Shown: in pieces, positions 17,284 to 26,665 of the stretch
Layout of the letters: each line of letters opens with the position of its first letter
Position numbering within the stretch: position 1 is the first letter of the stretch
NCBI GenBank assembly: GCA_017465945.1
Contig: JAFTVD010000026.1
Coordinates: 1 to 64,000, forward strand
Direction: 5' to 3'
Length of the DNA: 64,000 nt
Origin: Alphaproteobacteria bacterium
Lineage (GTDB): Bacteria > Pseudomonadota > Alphaproteobacteria > RF32 > CAG-239
Notes under the pieces: model-generated
Told to the model about the DNA's origin: nothing
Seen by the model: the letters and a program-made list of their open reading frames with translations, nothing else
Database searches by the model: none
Program-made: the position numbers and the translations under genes

Positions 17284-18069
17284 ATGAAAGAAAAATTGTC
17301 AGTTTGGAAAGTTTACAGAAATGCGTACCGCTATGTGTCTGAGCATCTGTTAGCCTTTTTCTTTCTGACAATTTTTTATTTTTTAGGTAGTTTGTTGCCT
17401 TTGATGTTTGGTTCATCTGCGTTATATTTAGTTTCAGCTATTTATATTTATTTGTTTTTTTACTTTGCAACTGGATGTTATTATAAACACCAGATATTGT
17501 TAGATAAGAAAGTATTTATTGCTTCATCTCTTCGTTTTATATCTGCTATTGGTTTGTTTTTAGTGGCACTTTTGGGTGCAACTATTGCGATTAATTGTTT
17601 TATTTATTTTGCTAAAAGTGTTGCTATAAGCGAAAATATTCTAAATACATTGTTTAATAATTCTCTTGGAATCATATTAAAATATATTTGTATATTTTTG
17701 TTATTTAATGTCTTTTTTATTATTCCATCATTTTCATTTGTATCGGAAATTACTGGCAAGAATCGTTCTTTATTGATGGCATATGCTAAAACAAAAGGAA
17801 ATATATTACATATCACATTTGTTACTGCTATTTCGTTGATATTACTTATCATCACAATGTTTTTATTAACTTATGTTAATGTTTTTATAGCCTCATTTGC
17901 TCGTGCTATGATATTGGTTTTTATGTCGATATTGTATTTTAAAATGTATGATTTCTTTTATAGTTATTTAGTATCTAAATCTAAAAATATTAAATCAGAT
18001 GAGATTGTTACATTAAAAAAATTAAAGATTGAAGGGAAAAGGAGTAAGAAAGATGTTGATGAAAGATAA
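17284..18069 (+). CDS. Polytopic membrane protein of unknown function
   Basis: A 261-residue protein with about six transmembrane helices (roughly 22-45, 48-66, 83-112, 130-156, 178-200, 205-230) and a basic cytoplasmic tail. The family is not recognised. It is the third gene of the accB-accC unit and its 3' end overlaps the next reading frame by 17 nt, which suggests translational coupling with the DUF805-like protein. A link to lipid or envelope synthesis is only a guess from this position. Confidence 0.65.
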   Translation: MKEKLSVWKVYRNAYRYVSEHLLAFFFLTIFYFLGSLLPLMFGSSALYLVSAIYIYLFFYFATGCYYKHQILLDKKVFIASSLRFISAIGLFLVALLGATIAINCFIYFAKSVAISENILNTLFNNSLGIILKYICIFLLFNVFFIIPSFSFVSEITGKNRSLLMAYAKTKGNILHITFVTAISLILLIITMFLLTYVNVFIASFARAMILVFMSILYFKMYDFFYSYLVSKSKNIKSDEIVTLKKLKIEGKRSKKDVDER

Positions 18070-18919
18070 AGATATTTTATCTAGTGAAAAGCCAAGTACT
18101 GATGAAAAAAGAGAAATAAAACCAAAGAAACCTCGTATTAGTAAAGAAGATATGAGAACTGCTTGGGGGGATGCTTTTGATTATTATCTTCGTGGCATAA
18201 CTGAGAAATATCTTAATTTTCATGGACGAGCAAGTAGATTAGAGTTTTGGGGATTTATGGTTGCAAGTGGAATTGTATTTTTCCCATTATATGGTTTATC
18301 AATATATGTTGATATGCCTATGCTTGTTTATTACTATTATTTAGCTACACTTATTCCTACAATTGGTGTTATGGTACGTAGATTTCATGATATTAATAAA
18401 AAGGCATCTATTTATTTGTTATCTGGCGTAATAATAGGATTAAGCTCTTTATTTATTGGTATATATTCAATTATATTATTGTTGTTATGGGGAGCTATGA
18501 TTGTTAAGCTATTACTTATTGAAACAGATATTTCAGAGGGGCTTTTTGGCGCTGCTAATGAAAGTGATGAGATATATGGTGAAAGCAATATACTAATTAT
18601 TAGGAAATTTATGGTGCTTTCTATTGTTTCTTTATTTGTGATTTTAGGTATATCTATAACTAATTTTGATGATTGGAAGCGTCAGACTACTAATAAAGCG
18701 ACGATTGATAATATTTTAGAAATGGTTGTTGTACAAGGTGAAGCTAATTCCCTAGATGTTAATCAAATAAAAGAAGCTCAAGGACAAGTTATGAGTATAT
18801 TAAAAACATTAGATGGAAAAGCTGTTTTAGAAGAAGATATGATTAAAATAGTTAATGATGTTATAAAATCATATAATCAATCAAAGCTTCCTAACAGCGA
18901 TATTCAAGAGGCTAATTAA
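18053..18919 (+). CDS. DUF805-family membrane protein
   Basis: About 288 residues. A charged cytoplasmic N-terminus (1-55) leads into a DUF805 domain with its typical FHGRASRLEFW opening and the VRRFHDINKKA motif between membrane helices. A further helix and a soluble, acidic C-terminal part (about 205-288) follow. The function of the family is unknown. AAAGGAG at 18038-18044 points to ATG 18053 rather than the upstream TTG. The gene overlaps the previous one by 17 nt, and its stop codon overlaps the next start (TAATG). Confidence 0.75.
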   Translation: MLMKDKDILSSEKPSTDEKREIKPKKPRISKEDMRTAWGDAFDYYLRGITEKYLNFHGRASRLEFWGFMVASGIVFFPLYGLSIYVDMPMLVYYYYLATLIPTIGVMVRRFHDINKKASIYLLSGVIIGLSSLFIGIYSIILLLLWGAMIVKLLLIETDISEGLFGAANESDEIYGESNILIIRKFMVLSIVSLFVILGISITNFDDWKRQTTNKATIDNILEMVVVQGEANSLDVNQIKEAQGQVMSILKTLDGKAVLEEDMIKIVNDVIKSYNQSKLPNSDIQEAN

Positions 18920-20754
18920 TGAAAAAGTATTATTATTGGTATATTTTAGTTTTTATTTTATTTTGTATTGGTAGTGGGATATATTTTTACCTTACTAATG
19001 GTGCATATTTTTTGCTAGCTAAAAATACACCTCTAAAACTAAGAGAAAATTTTACTTATTTAGTAGATAAATTAAATGAAAGTAGAATTAAAAAAGAGGA
19101 AAAATTTACTATTTATGTTGCTAATTTTATTGACGACAATAAAGTTACGTCTCCTCGCAATGATGGAACGGTTCCTATTTTGTTATTAGGTAGTAGAGGT
19201 GGTTTACACTTAGATGAAATTAATAAATATAAGTATATTTTTGCAAGTACCCCATTGTTGATTAATTTTCTTAAAGCTAATAAAATTGATGCCTTTTATT
19301 TACCAATGGGGAATTTTAGTGATAATATAGCTCAAAATAATAGTGATAAATCTTTAGTTGGGGTTATAGGTAATCCGCCATTTGTCGTTGATGCGCTTAG
19401 TAAAAGAAATATAAAATTTAAAATGTATTCTTTAGATAATGTAGAAGAAATTAATAATGATTTATCTTCATTAAAGGCAATTTTTGCAGTTGATACAGCT
19501 TTTGTTAAAAATTCACTTGATTTACATCCTATGTTTTTTAAATTTGCAGAAAATAAAATACCTCTTTTTACACATTGGAATTGGCCTACAAATGTAGAAA
19601 ATATAAATCTTTTTAATGATGCTATTAGTTTTTATATGGAAGAGGATGATTTAAATATTATTTTAGATAATTTTACTGATAGTAAAGAAGTTAAGGATAG
19701 AATTAATAGTGCATATAATTTGGTTAGGAAATATTATAGTGCAGATGCAGCTGTAAAACGCATAAAGAACGTTTTGGAAAATAATATAGAATTAGATATT
19801 TTACCTGATGATAATAGTATAAATATGGATGTTGGTGTTTCTGTTGGACACGTTGGCAGTGGTGACTTTTGGCTTGCAAAAGATATCGTAAATAATTTAA
19901 TGGAAAAAGGATACACATCTAGTATAACATTTTTTAATTCTCTTCTTAAATATAAGGCTGATATTAATATTTTGATTAGAGGTTTTTTACCTATAAGTAA
20001 AGGTGACTATATTGGTAATTATAACATTGTATATGTTGCTTATCCTCAGTTTGAGCAAGATGAAGAAAGAGAATATGTATCTGATATTGATGAGTATATC
20101 AATAGAGATGTATCTATAATCAAAGATACAATTAATGCGTTTATTACTTCATCTAAAATTTTATCTGATAAATTAAAAGACTTGGGATATAATAATGTGT
20201 ATTTCATTCCTCAATTTACAAATACTGATAAATTCTATCCAGACTTTCATAAAGAATTGCAAAATGACGTTCTTTTTGTAGGGATGAATTCTTTTTATAG
20301 AAAAGCATGGAAATATGTATATGAGGCAGGTTTACCTATTACAATATATGGTCCTGGGTATCCCGATGGAATTTCAAAGGGCGAATATTTAGATAACAGA
20401 ATTTTAAGAAAATACTATAGTTCAGCAAAAATTGTATTAAATGACACAAGAGATGGGATGAAAGATTATGGAGTTATTAGCAACAGAATATATGATGCGT
20501 CAGCTTCTGGTAGTTTAGTTATTTCCGATTACATGAAAGAGATTGAAGATATATATGGTGATAGTATTCCTATGTGGAAATCAAAAGAAGAATTGATTGA
20601 ACTCGTAAAATACTATCTTGATCCTAAAAATGAAAGTGAACGTATAGAAAAAGCAAATAGAGCAAGAGAAATTACTTTGAAAAACTTTACAGCTGATATA
20701 TTTGCTAATAAGTTAAATGAAATAATCATAAAAGTAAAGAATGACAAAAAATAG
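18919..20754 (+). CDS. Membrane-anchored glycosyltransferase with two CgeB-like halves
   Basis: A 611-residue protein with an N-terminal membrane anchor (about 5-25) followed by GT-B-like sequence. The C-terminal half (about 300-611) has CgeB/Glyco_trans_1_2 features: FIPQFTNTDKFYP, DVLFVGMNS, ITIYGPGYPDG, VISNRIYDASASGSLVISD and a closing helix after YYLDPKNESER. The N-terminal half ends at about residues 255-290 with a very similar closing segment (LDNFTDSKEVKDRINSAYNL), which suggests two tandem related domains, the first degenerate. The sugar and acceptor are unknown. It begins on the last base of the DUF805 stop codon, so it is the fifth gene of this unit. Confidence 0.7.
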   Translation: MKKYYYWYILVFILFCIGSGIYFYLTNGAYFLLAKNTPLKLRENFTYLVDKLNESRIKKEEKFTIYVANFIDDNKVTSPRNDGTVPILLLGSRGGLHLDEINKYKYIFASTPLLINFLKANKIDAFYLPMGNFSDNIAQNNSDKSLVGVIGNPPFVVDALSKRNIKFKMYSLDNVEEINNDLSSLKAIFAVDTAFVKNSLDLHPMFFKFAENKIPLFTHWNWPTNVENINLFNDAISFYMEEDDLNIILDNFTDSKEVKDRINSAYNLVRKYYSADAAVKRIKNVLENNIELDILPDDNSINMDVGVSVGHVGSGDFWLAKDIVNNLMEKGYTSSITFFNSLLKYKADINILIRGFLPISKGDYIGNYNIVYVAYPQFEQDEEREYVSDIDEYINRDVSIIKDTINAFITSSKILSDKLKDLGYNNVYFIPQFTNTDKFYPDFHKELQNDVLFVGMNSFYRKAWKYVYEAGLPITIYGPGYPDGISKGEYLDNRILRKYYSSAKIVLNDTRDGMKDYGVISNRIYDASASGSLVISDYMKEIEDIYGDSIPMWKSKEELIELVKYYLDPKNESERIEKANRAREITLKNFTADIFANKLNEIIIKVKNDKK

Positions 20755-20757
20755 TTA

Positions 20758-22719
20758 TTACTTATTCCATATACGATTATTCTCTTTTTGAAAATAGTGT
20801 ACACCTGTTTGTAGGTTGATATAACCGCCATCTTTTAGGTTAATGTTTTTATCATCTAACATAACAAAACCTTGTCCAAACTTTATTCTATTTTTGTAGA
20901 TACAGCTAACTTCTTGGCATTTTATATCATCTTTGCTAAGAGGTGTATATTCACCTTTTATATTGTTTTTAGTCCACATTTTTTCTAAGAAATTATTTTT
21001 ATGCCACTTACTTGCAACAAGATTTCCTTGTTTGTTTCTATATGCGTAGGTTGTGCCATCCTTATCAAAAACAAAATCAGGTGTTGGATTTATCAATATA
21101 GTGCTTAATCCAAGTATAATCCCTATCACACCCCATATTCTCCATTTTTGTTGCCATATACATAACCATAATAAGCCTAATGTTAAGATGAAAATTCCCA
21201 TATCTGTTAGTGGGGTGATGTTTTCTCCTATTTTTGCTCCAGGTAAATTTGACACGTATGATGTTATGTTGTTTATTGTATTAATTGCATTTTCCAAAAG
21301 ATTATTTACTAATTTAGAACCGCCAAAAGGAATGGTTAGTAAAAATAACAATAGCGCAGGCATAACCCATAAAGCAATAATTGGCCCTGCTAACATATTA
21401 CCCAAAGTTGTATACACTGCTATTTGATTAAAATAGTATAGACTATAAGGTAATGTCATAAGGCTTGCTACCAAATCTGTTATGATAACTCCTATCAAAT
21501 ATGTTGAAATTTTGGATAATAAACTTTGTTTATCTAGCCAATTATGTATTTTAGATGAATTTTGTTCGTAATAAGAGATTAGTCCAAGAGTTGCAGAAAA
21601 TGACATTATAAACCCTGGGCTTACAACTGCATTTGGGGTTAATATTACGACTATAAATAGAGCAAAAGACCAAAGACGTAGTGATATTGCTCGTCTATTT
21701 AACATTACTCCTAATAAAATTAGTGATGTCATTACAAAGGCTCTAATACATGAGATACTTTGTCCTGAAATTAAAAAGTAAATAAATGTTGCGATAATCG
21801 ATATTATGGCTGCTGGTTTTCTTAAATCGTATCTACCATTGCCTATTGGGAACAACAACAAGCGAATTATAAAAAATATAAGAATTGCGATAATACTCAT
21901 GTGCATTCCTGATATTGATAGAAAATGAGCAAGACCTGATGTTCTATATGTATCATTTAATACTGGAGTAATACTTGTTCTATCACCGATTGATATTGCT
22001 TTGACAATAGCACCTGTTTGAGGTGTAAAATTTTTATCAATTATATTTTTTATATTAGCTCGTATTTTTGAGATTATTTCTTGATAGAATGGTGGCTTTA
22101 TCTTACAATCTTTTTCAAATATGGGGCTTATTGAATATCCTGTTGCGGAGATTGATTTATAAAAATTTTCTCGTTCTTGATTATAATTACTTAAGGGATT
22201 AGGAGTAAATGATTTTGGAAGTTTTGCGACTAATTCAACGCATTTCCCCTCTTCTAACCAATCTGTTTTTCCCATTAAGCTTATCTTAAAATCACCTTTT
22301 AATTCTTTTTCAAAATTATTTACATTGGTTAAAAGTATTCTTTGTCGGTTGTTTGAATTATAATCTAATACTTTAATTTTGCCATTTAAATAACTGGTTT
22401 GAGCTAAATTGTTTTCGATTTGCATAGACTTATAAATAGCATCAGCTTTAGCAACACATAGACCTAACATAAATAACAAAAGATATGTTAAGGTTTTAAA
22501 TTTCATATATGAATTGCGATATATGTATAACATAAGTAAAACAACTTCTAAATATGTTATAACTAGCCAAGTAGGTAACTCATAAGGAATTGAAAAATAA
22601 AAAGCAGCTCCTATTGCAAAACTTATTGCATACCAAACAATTAGGCTCTCTGCCTCTTGGTAATAACACTCGGTTGCGTATAGTTTTATTCTTAAAAGTT
22701 GCTTTTTTATCCACCACAT
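20758..22719 (-). CDS. comEC: ComEC/Rec2-type DNA uptake channel protein
   Basis: A 653-residue inner-membrane protein of the ComEC/Rec2 family, the channel through which single-stranded DNA enters during natural transformation. It has N-terminal helices with a DUF4131-like OB segment (about 100-200), then the Competence domain (about 225-500) with the conserved GDRTSITPVLNDTYRTSGLA and HFLSISGMHMSI stretches, and a periplasmic C-terminal part. The metallo-beta-lactamase domain of Gram-positive ComEC is absent, as is usual in Alphaproteobacteria. It is the last gene of the lpxI-lpxB-comEC unit, 3 nt after lpxB. Confidence 0.9.
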   Translation of the reverse strand: MWWIKKQLLRIKLYATECYYQEAESLIVWYAISFAIGAAFYFSIPYELPTWLVITYLEVVLLMLYIYRNSYMKFKTLTYLLLFMLGLCVAKADAIYKSMQIENNLAQTSYLNGKIKVLDYNSNNRQRILLTNVNNFEKELKGDFKISLMGKTDWLEEGKCVELVAKLPKSFTPNPLSNYNQERENFYKSISATGYSISPIFEKDCKIKPPFYQEIISKIRANIKNIIDKNFTPQTGAIVKAISIGDRTSITPVLNDTYRTSGLAHFLSISGMHMSIIAILIFFIIRLLLFPIGNGRYDLRKPAAIISIIATFIYFLISGQSISCIRAFVMTSLILLGVMLNRRAISLRLWSFALFIVVILTPNAVVSPGFIMSFSATLGLISYYEQNSSKIHNWLDKQSLLSKISTYLIGVIITDLVASLMTLPYSLYYFNQIAVYTTLGNMLAGPIIALWVMPALLLFLLTIPFGGSKLVNNLLENAINTINNITSYVSNLPGAKIGENITPLTDMGIFILTLGLLWLCIWQQKWRIWGVIGIILGLSTILINPTPDFVFDKDGTTYAYRNKQGNLVASKWHKNNFLEKMWTKNNIKGEYTPLSKDDIKCQEVSCIYKNRIKFGQGFVMLDDKNINLKDGGYINLQTGVHYFQKENNRIWNK

Positions 22720-22722
22720 AGG

Positions 22723-23877
22723 TTATTTTATATCCTTTATAATATCTAATATTATATTTGCTGCGTTTTTACTTGGATTTAATACGCCAAAGCCTAAATT
22801 TTGTCGTAAATCTGCAAAACCTGTTTGTTCTTTTTTATATAACAATGATTTTGTATTTAGCAAATCATCAACAATATTTGATATTGTTTCTTTATTACAA
22901 TCATCTTGAAGGAGTTCTGGTACTATTGGTTTATTTAATAATATGTTAGTTAGATTTATATATTTTATATTAGTAAAATGTTTGGCAACCCAAGCAGTTA
23001 AACGTGGTACTCTATAACATACTAAATGTGGTACATTTATTATAGCAAGCTCTAATGCAACTGTACCTGATGCGGCTATTGCAAATTTTGCAAGACGTGA
23101 TGCTTGATAACGTTCTTGTTGAGTATTTATAATTAACACGTCTGATGAATATTCTTTTACTATATTTCTTACCCTATTTTCTACGGTAGAAACTGTTGGT
23201 AATACAAAAAATAGATTGTCATATTTCTTTTTTAACAAAGAAATAGTTTCTAAAAATGTTGGTAATAGATTTACCACTTCATTATGACGAGAGCCTGGAA
23301 GTATTAAAGCAATGTCTTTATTTTCTGGAATATTGTATTTTTGTTTAAAATTTTTTGTATCAACCGATAGCATAGAACTTTCTATTGCAGGATGTCCAAC
23401 AAAGTCTGTTTTAAGCTTATAAGGTGTAAAGTATTGAGGCTCATTAGGGAAAAGTGTTAGCAAATGATCTATGTATTTATACATAGTTTTAGCTCTTCTT
23501 TTTTTCCATGCCCACACTTGGGGTGCTACATAGTGCATTTGCTTTGTTTTTATGTTCTTTTTTCTTAAAGCTTTATGTATACGAGCAGAAAAACTCCAAC
23601 TATCTATTGTAATAACTATATCTGGTTTTTTTTCTATTATGTCGTTGATTGTATTTCTTATATGTCTTAATACTTTGGGAATACTTGGAATAACCTCAAC
23701 TAGTCCCATAATTGCAAGATCTGTGATGTTAAAGAGTGATGTTAGTCCCTCTTTTTGCATATTATCACCACCAACACCTTTGAATTTTATTTCAGGATTT
23801 TGTTCTTTTAGGGCACGCATAAGACGAGCGCCTAACATATCTCCTGAAGGTTCTCCTGCGATTAGATATATTAGCAT
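22723..23877 (-). CDS. lpxB: Lipid-A-disaccharide synthase
   Basis: LpxB, a GT19 enzyme, condenses lipid X with UDP-2,3-diacylglucosamine to the lipid A disaccharide at the inner membrane. Family motifs are AGEPSGDMLGARL at the N-terminus, FKGVGGDNMQKEG, and HYVAPQVWAWKKRRAK, together with the nucleotide-binding LPGSRHNEV. Length (384) is standard. Its start overlaps the lpxI end by 7 nt, so substrate production (LpxI) and use (LpxB) are co-translated. Confidence 0.97.
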   Translation of the reverse strand: MLIYLIAGEPSGDMLGARLMRALKEQNPEIKFKGVGGDNMQKEGLTSLFNITDLAIMGLVEVIPSIPKVLRHIRNTINDIIEKKPDIVITIDSWSFSARIHKALRKKNIKTKQMHYVAPQVWAWKKRRAKTMYKYIDHLLTLFPNEPQYFTPYKLKTDFVGHPAIESSMLSVDTKNFKQKYNIPENKDIALILPGSRHNEVVNLLPTFLETISLLKKKYDNLFFVLPTVSTVENRVRNIVKEYSSDVLIINTQQERYQASRLAKFAIAASGTVALELAIINVPHLVCYRVPRLTAWVAKHFTNIKYINLTNILLNKPIVPELLQDDCNKETISNIVDDLLNTKSLLYKKEQTGFADLRQNLGFGVLNPSKNAANIILDIIKDIK

Positions 23878-24728
23878 ATGTCATACTCCGCTGGGTTGAT
23901 TGATTTTATAAACATTTTATATTTGTTTGCTAGTTTAACTACTTCTTCTTGATTTACAATTAAAGTATTTCCCTCATGAATAGCTATTCCACTAAAGCCT
24001 GAGTTGTGAGCATTTTCTATAGTTTTAACCCCAATGGTTGGCAAATCTATTCGCATATCCTGTTCAGGTTTTCTTAATTTCACTAAAATAGGAGCTTTTC
24101 CTTTGCGCTTATAATCATTACACCTTATTATTAATTTATCTGTCCCCTCTATTCCCTCAACTCCTAAAACTAAACCTTGCTGTACAACAACTGATTGACC
24201 AACATCAAGCTTTCCTAGATTGAATGCAACTTCCACACCTCTTCTTATATCTTCTTCATCTTCTTTTGATGGTTCTGTTTTGGTTAAAACACCATATGGG
24301 GCAAGTAAGTTTGGTACAACTTCTTGGATGCCAACAACTTTCATTCCCTCATTTTCTATTTCTTTAACTAAAGCTCGTAAAATTCCATCATCACCTAAAG
24401 CCTTTGTTCCTAGTTTAGCAAAAAATGATGCTGTTCTTAAATCTGGAATTAAATCTGCAAATGATGGGCGTTTTATTGTTCCTATTAAAACAATCTCTTT
24501 TACGCCTTCATCCTTAAAGGTCTTAAAGCCTGTTCCTGCTTGCCCTATTCTTATCCAAATATGTGGAACATCTTTAGTAAAAAATGTCTCATTTGCATTA
24601 TCTTTTATTGCCAGTGCAAAATAAGGGCGATTATATTTTTTACATATCTCTATTACTTTATATGGAAGGTCTCCTCCGCCACAGATTATACCTAATTTTC
24701 GTTTGGGATTTCTATTTTCTTCAACCAT
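23871..24728 (-). CDS. lpxI: UDP-2,3-diacylglucosamine diphosphatase LpxI
   Basis: LpxI (DUF1009) hydrolyses UDP-2,3-diacylglucosamine to lipid X and UMP. It replaces LpxH mainly in Alphaproteobacteria. The N-terminus KLGIICGGGDLPYKV is the family hallmark. LIGTIKRP, GDDGILRALV and VVQQGLVLGVEGIEGTD are also typical, as is the C-terminal GVKTIENAHNSGFSGIA. The frame is open to 24785, but AAGGTG before the ATG at 24728 gives a normal 285-residue protein. First gene of lpxI-lpxB-comEC. Confidence 0.93.
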   Translation of the reverse strand: MVEENRNPKRKLGIICGGGDLPYKVIEICKKYNRPYFALAIKDNANETFFTKDVPHIWIRIGQAGTGFKTFKDEGVKEIVLIGTIKRPSFADLIPDLRTASFFAKLGTKALGDDGILRALVKEIENEGMKVVGIQEVVPNLLAPYGVLTKTEPSKEDEEDIRRGVEVAFNLGKLDVGQSVVVQQGLVLGVEGIEGTDKLIIRCNDYKRKGKAPILVKLRKPEQDMRIDLPTIGVKTIENAHNSGFSGIAIHEGNTLIVNQEEVVKLANKYKMFIKSINPAEYDIC

Positions 24729-24813
24729 GTAAAACACCTTATAATGCAAATGATTTATAATGAGTGTATTTTCTACCAAAATCAAAAAAAATGCAAAATA
24801 TTAAAAAATATTA

Positions 24814-24842
24814 TTGACAATTATTTTTTTGTGGCATATATA
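24814..24842 (+). promoter_or_regulatory. Sigma70-type promoter of tRNA-fMet
   Basis: A consensus TTGACA (24814-24819) and TATATA (24837-24842) are separated by exactly 17 nt. The predicted start is near 24849, about 20 nt before the mature tRNA. This is the clearest promoter in the window. Confidence 0.85.
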
Positions 24843-24868
24843 TAGCGCTGTTGATAAGTTTTATTTAT

Positions 24869-24945
<77 letters not shown>

Positions 24946-24953
24946 AAAGTTTG

Positions 24954-24978
24954 GCCACCTTAATAGGTGGCTTTTTTT
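24954..24978 (+). terminator. Rho-independent terminator of tRNA-fMet
   Basis: A 7-bp stem GCCACCT (24954-24960) / AGGTGGC (24965-24971), a 4-nt loop, then seven T. Confidence 0.9.
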
Positions 24979-25020
24979 ATTTGTGTTAACTACAAATTAC
25001 TTTTACCTTTTTATTATAAC

Positions 25021-25056
25021 AAAAAATAGCTATCCTTGAAGAATAGCTATTTTTTT
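25021..25056 (-). terminator. Terminator of the orphan gene at 25062-26096
   Basis: A perfect 13-bp stem AAAAAATAGCTAT (25021-25033) / ATAGCTATTTTTT (25043-25055) with a 9-nt loop. It lies just after the stop codon of the minus-strand gene and could work in both directions. Confidence 0.85.
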
Positions 25057-25061
25057 GTTGT

Positions 25062-26096
25062 TTAGATTGCGTTTTCAAAAACCTTACCATTTTGATTGTA
25101 GAGAACATACTTCTTTTTTTGCTCGAGAAGGATAAAATTATCCCTTTGTTCTACGATAAAACAGTTGTCTTCAACTTTGTTTGTGTTTTTGTCAAAGAGT
25201 TCTGTATTTGAGTTCTTTACTACCAAATAGTAATGTTTTGCCACTTCGTAATTGAGTACATACTCATTTATCAAGATGCCATCACTTCTGTAACGGCCAC
25301 TTAACATTTTTCCATCATAGGAAAGAAATGTACCGTCAGGAAGAAATACTGCATTCCCTTCAATAATGGCGGAAATACGTTCTCCTGATTGATTACACAT
25401 TACAGAGCTACCGGTTGAAAAATTCAAGGAAAATTTATTGTCTGCAAGCTCTTTGTAAGCAACAATATCTTGAGCACATACTTCTTTCTCTAAGTTATAA
25501 AGAGTATATGTATCGTCAGTGCCCTTTACCAAATAGAGAGCATTTCCTAAAAATTTTACAACGTTTTGCGCATTGAAGGTTTTTGGGTCTTCAATAAAAT
25601 GAATATCCCATGTACCTGTTTGATAAAGCTTGCTATTTGTACGCACAGCGTAGCAATCGTTACCAAATACTTCGCAATCAATAAATTTCTCAGCAACAAG
25701 TGAGTGATTAGCCTTGAATAGTTGCTTGTTTTCTTTGAAAATTAACATATACCAGCCATTTTCAAATACCTTGAACTCTTCAAACCCTTCGGTTATAACA
25801 TAACCTTCTTTGGTATAGAGAGTTCCTTTAGGATTAACACCTCTAAAGACAATTTCGTTGTTGGGAAAATTGTTTTTAGCAGGCTCTCCTTGAAGAATGT
25901 AGCAACCATCTGATAACAAAACACCGGTCTCAGCTTGATACTTTTGTTCTTTTGTTTTACCTTTGGGGTCACATAAGTAGATATACTTTTTGTCGCTATT
26001 TTCTACCTTAAGATTAAACGAACCATTGGAAAAACATTCAATCTCATAGAGATTGTCACCTTTGTAAGGTGAGTTTGGTCTGATTTTTAACTGCAT
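25062..26096 (-). CDS. Orphan WG-repeat-like beta protein of unknown function
   Basis: A 344-residue protein without signal peptide or membrane helices. It is built from many short beta-strand units of the kind 'Y-L-x-N-x-x-G-K-x' (for example SNGSFNLKVENSDKKYIYL, DGCYILQGEP, NGWYMLIF, YVLYNQNGKVFE), reminiscent of WG repeats and likely a solenoid or propeller. No enzyme motif is seen. The leader before ATG has no Shine-Dalgarno sequence, unlike most genes here, and the sequence is somewhat less A+T-rich than its neighbours. It stands alone between a terminator and a repeat-bearing upstream region. Recent acquisition is possible. Confidence 0.6.
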   Translation of the reverse strand: MQLKIRPNSPYKGDNLYEIECFSNGSFNLKVENSDKKYIYLCDPKGKTKEQKYQAETGVLLSDGCYILQGEPAKNNFPNNEIVFRGVNPKGTLYTKEGYVITEGFEEFKVFENGWYMLIFKENKQLFKANHSLVAEKFIDCEVFGNDCYAVRTNSKLYQTGTWDIHFIEDPKTFNAQNVVKFLGNALYLVKGTDDTYTLYNLEKEVCAQDIVAYKELADNKFSLNFSTGSSVMCNQSGERISAIIEGNAVFLPDGTFLSYDGKMLSGRYRSDGILINEYVLNYEVAKHYYLVVKNSNTELFDKNTNKVEDNCFIVEQRDNFILLEQKKKYVLYNQNGKVFENAI

Positions 26097-26103
26097 AACA
26101 TAA

Positions 26104-26196
26104 AAATTTAGGGTTTATAAAAATATTTATCGGATGCACATATTGACAAAATTATTATTTAATGTCAATATTTTTTTTTGTATTAAATTTAGGGTT
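26104..26196. repeat. Direct and inverted repeats in the upstream region of the orphan gene
   Basis: AAATTTAGGGTT occurs at 26104-26115 and again at 26185-26196, the second copy running into the tadA stop codon. Between them, ATATTGACA (26140-26148) and TGTCAATAT (26163-26171) form a perfect 9-bp inverted repeat spaced by 14 nt. Each arm contains a TTGACA -35 hexamer. On the minus strand, TTGACA and CAATAT 17 nt apart could drive the orphan gene. The layout could be a promoter with an operator, or an insertion scar. Confidence 0.45.
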
Positions 26197-26665
26197 ATTT
26201 GTTTCTTTTTTGCTTAAAAAAGGATGTTAGTAATGATGAACATTCTTCTTCATATATACCGCTTAATATTTCTGGCTTATGAAAACAATATGGCGTGTCA
26301 AAAAATTTAACCCCATTTACAACGGCTCCGCCTTTAGTATTTTGAGCGCCAAATACAAGTTTTTTTATTCTCATCATTGAAATAGCTGTTGCACACATTG
26401 TGCATGGCTCTAGGGTTACATATAGTGTGGCATCCCATAATCTTGATTGATTTATTTTTTTTGATGCGTTGGTCATCACCTTTATTTCTGCGTGTTCTAA
26501 TGCAGATTTTCCATATTCGGAGGTATTATATGCCTTGGCTAAAATTTGACCATCATTTGAGACTAACACAGCACCAACAGGGACTTCATCTTTCTTAAAT
26601 GCTTTTTTAGCCTCGTTTAAGGCTATTTGCATATAATAATTATCGTCTTTTGTGGCGTTATCCAT
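26195..26665 (-). CDS. tadA: tRNA adenosine(34) deaminase
   Basis: TadA converts A34 to inosine in tRNA-Arg(ACG), which is encoded at 319-395. The zinc site is complete: His58 with the proton-shuttle Glu60 in HAE, and Cys88/Cys91 in PCTMC. The TLEPCTMCATAI block and FGAQNTKGGA are typical of TadA rather than guanine or cytosine deaminases. Length (156) is normal. Its 5' end overlaps the HAD gene by 8 nt. Confidence 0.93.
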   Translation of the reverse strand: MDNATKDDNYYMQIALNEAKKAFKKDEVPVGAVLVSNDGQILAKAYNTSEYGKSALEHAEIKVMTNASKKINQSRLWDATLYVTLEPCTMCATAISMMRIKKLVFGAQNTKGGAVVNGVKFFDTPYCFHKPEILSGIYEEECSSLLTSFFKQKRNK

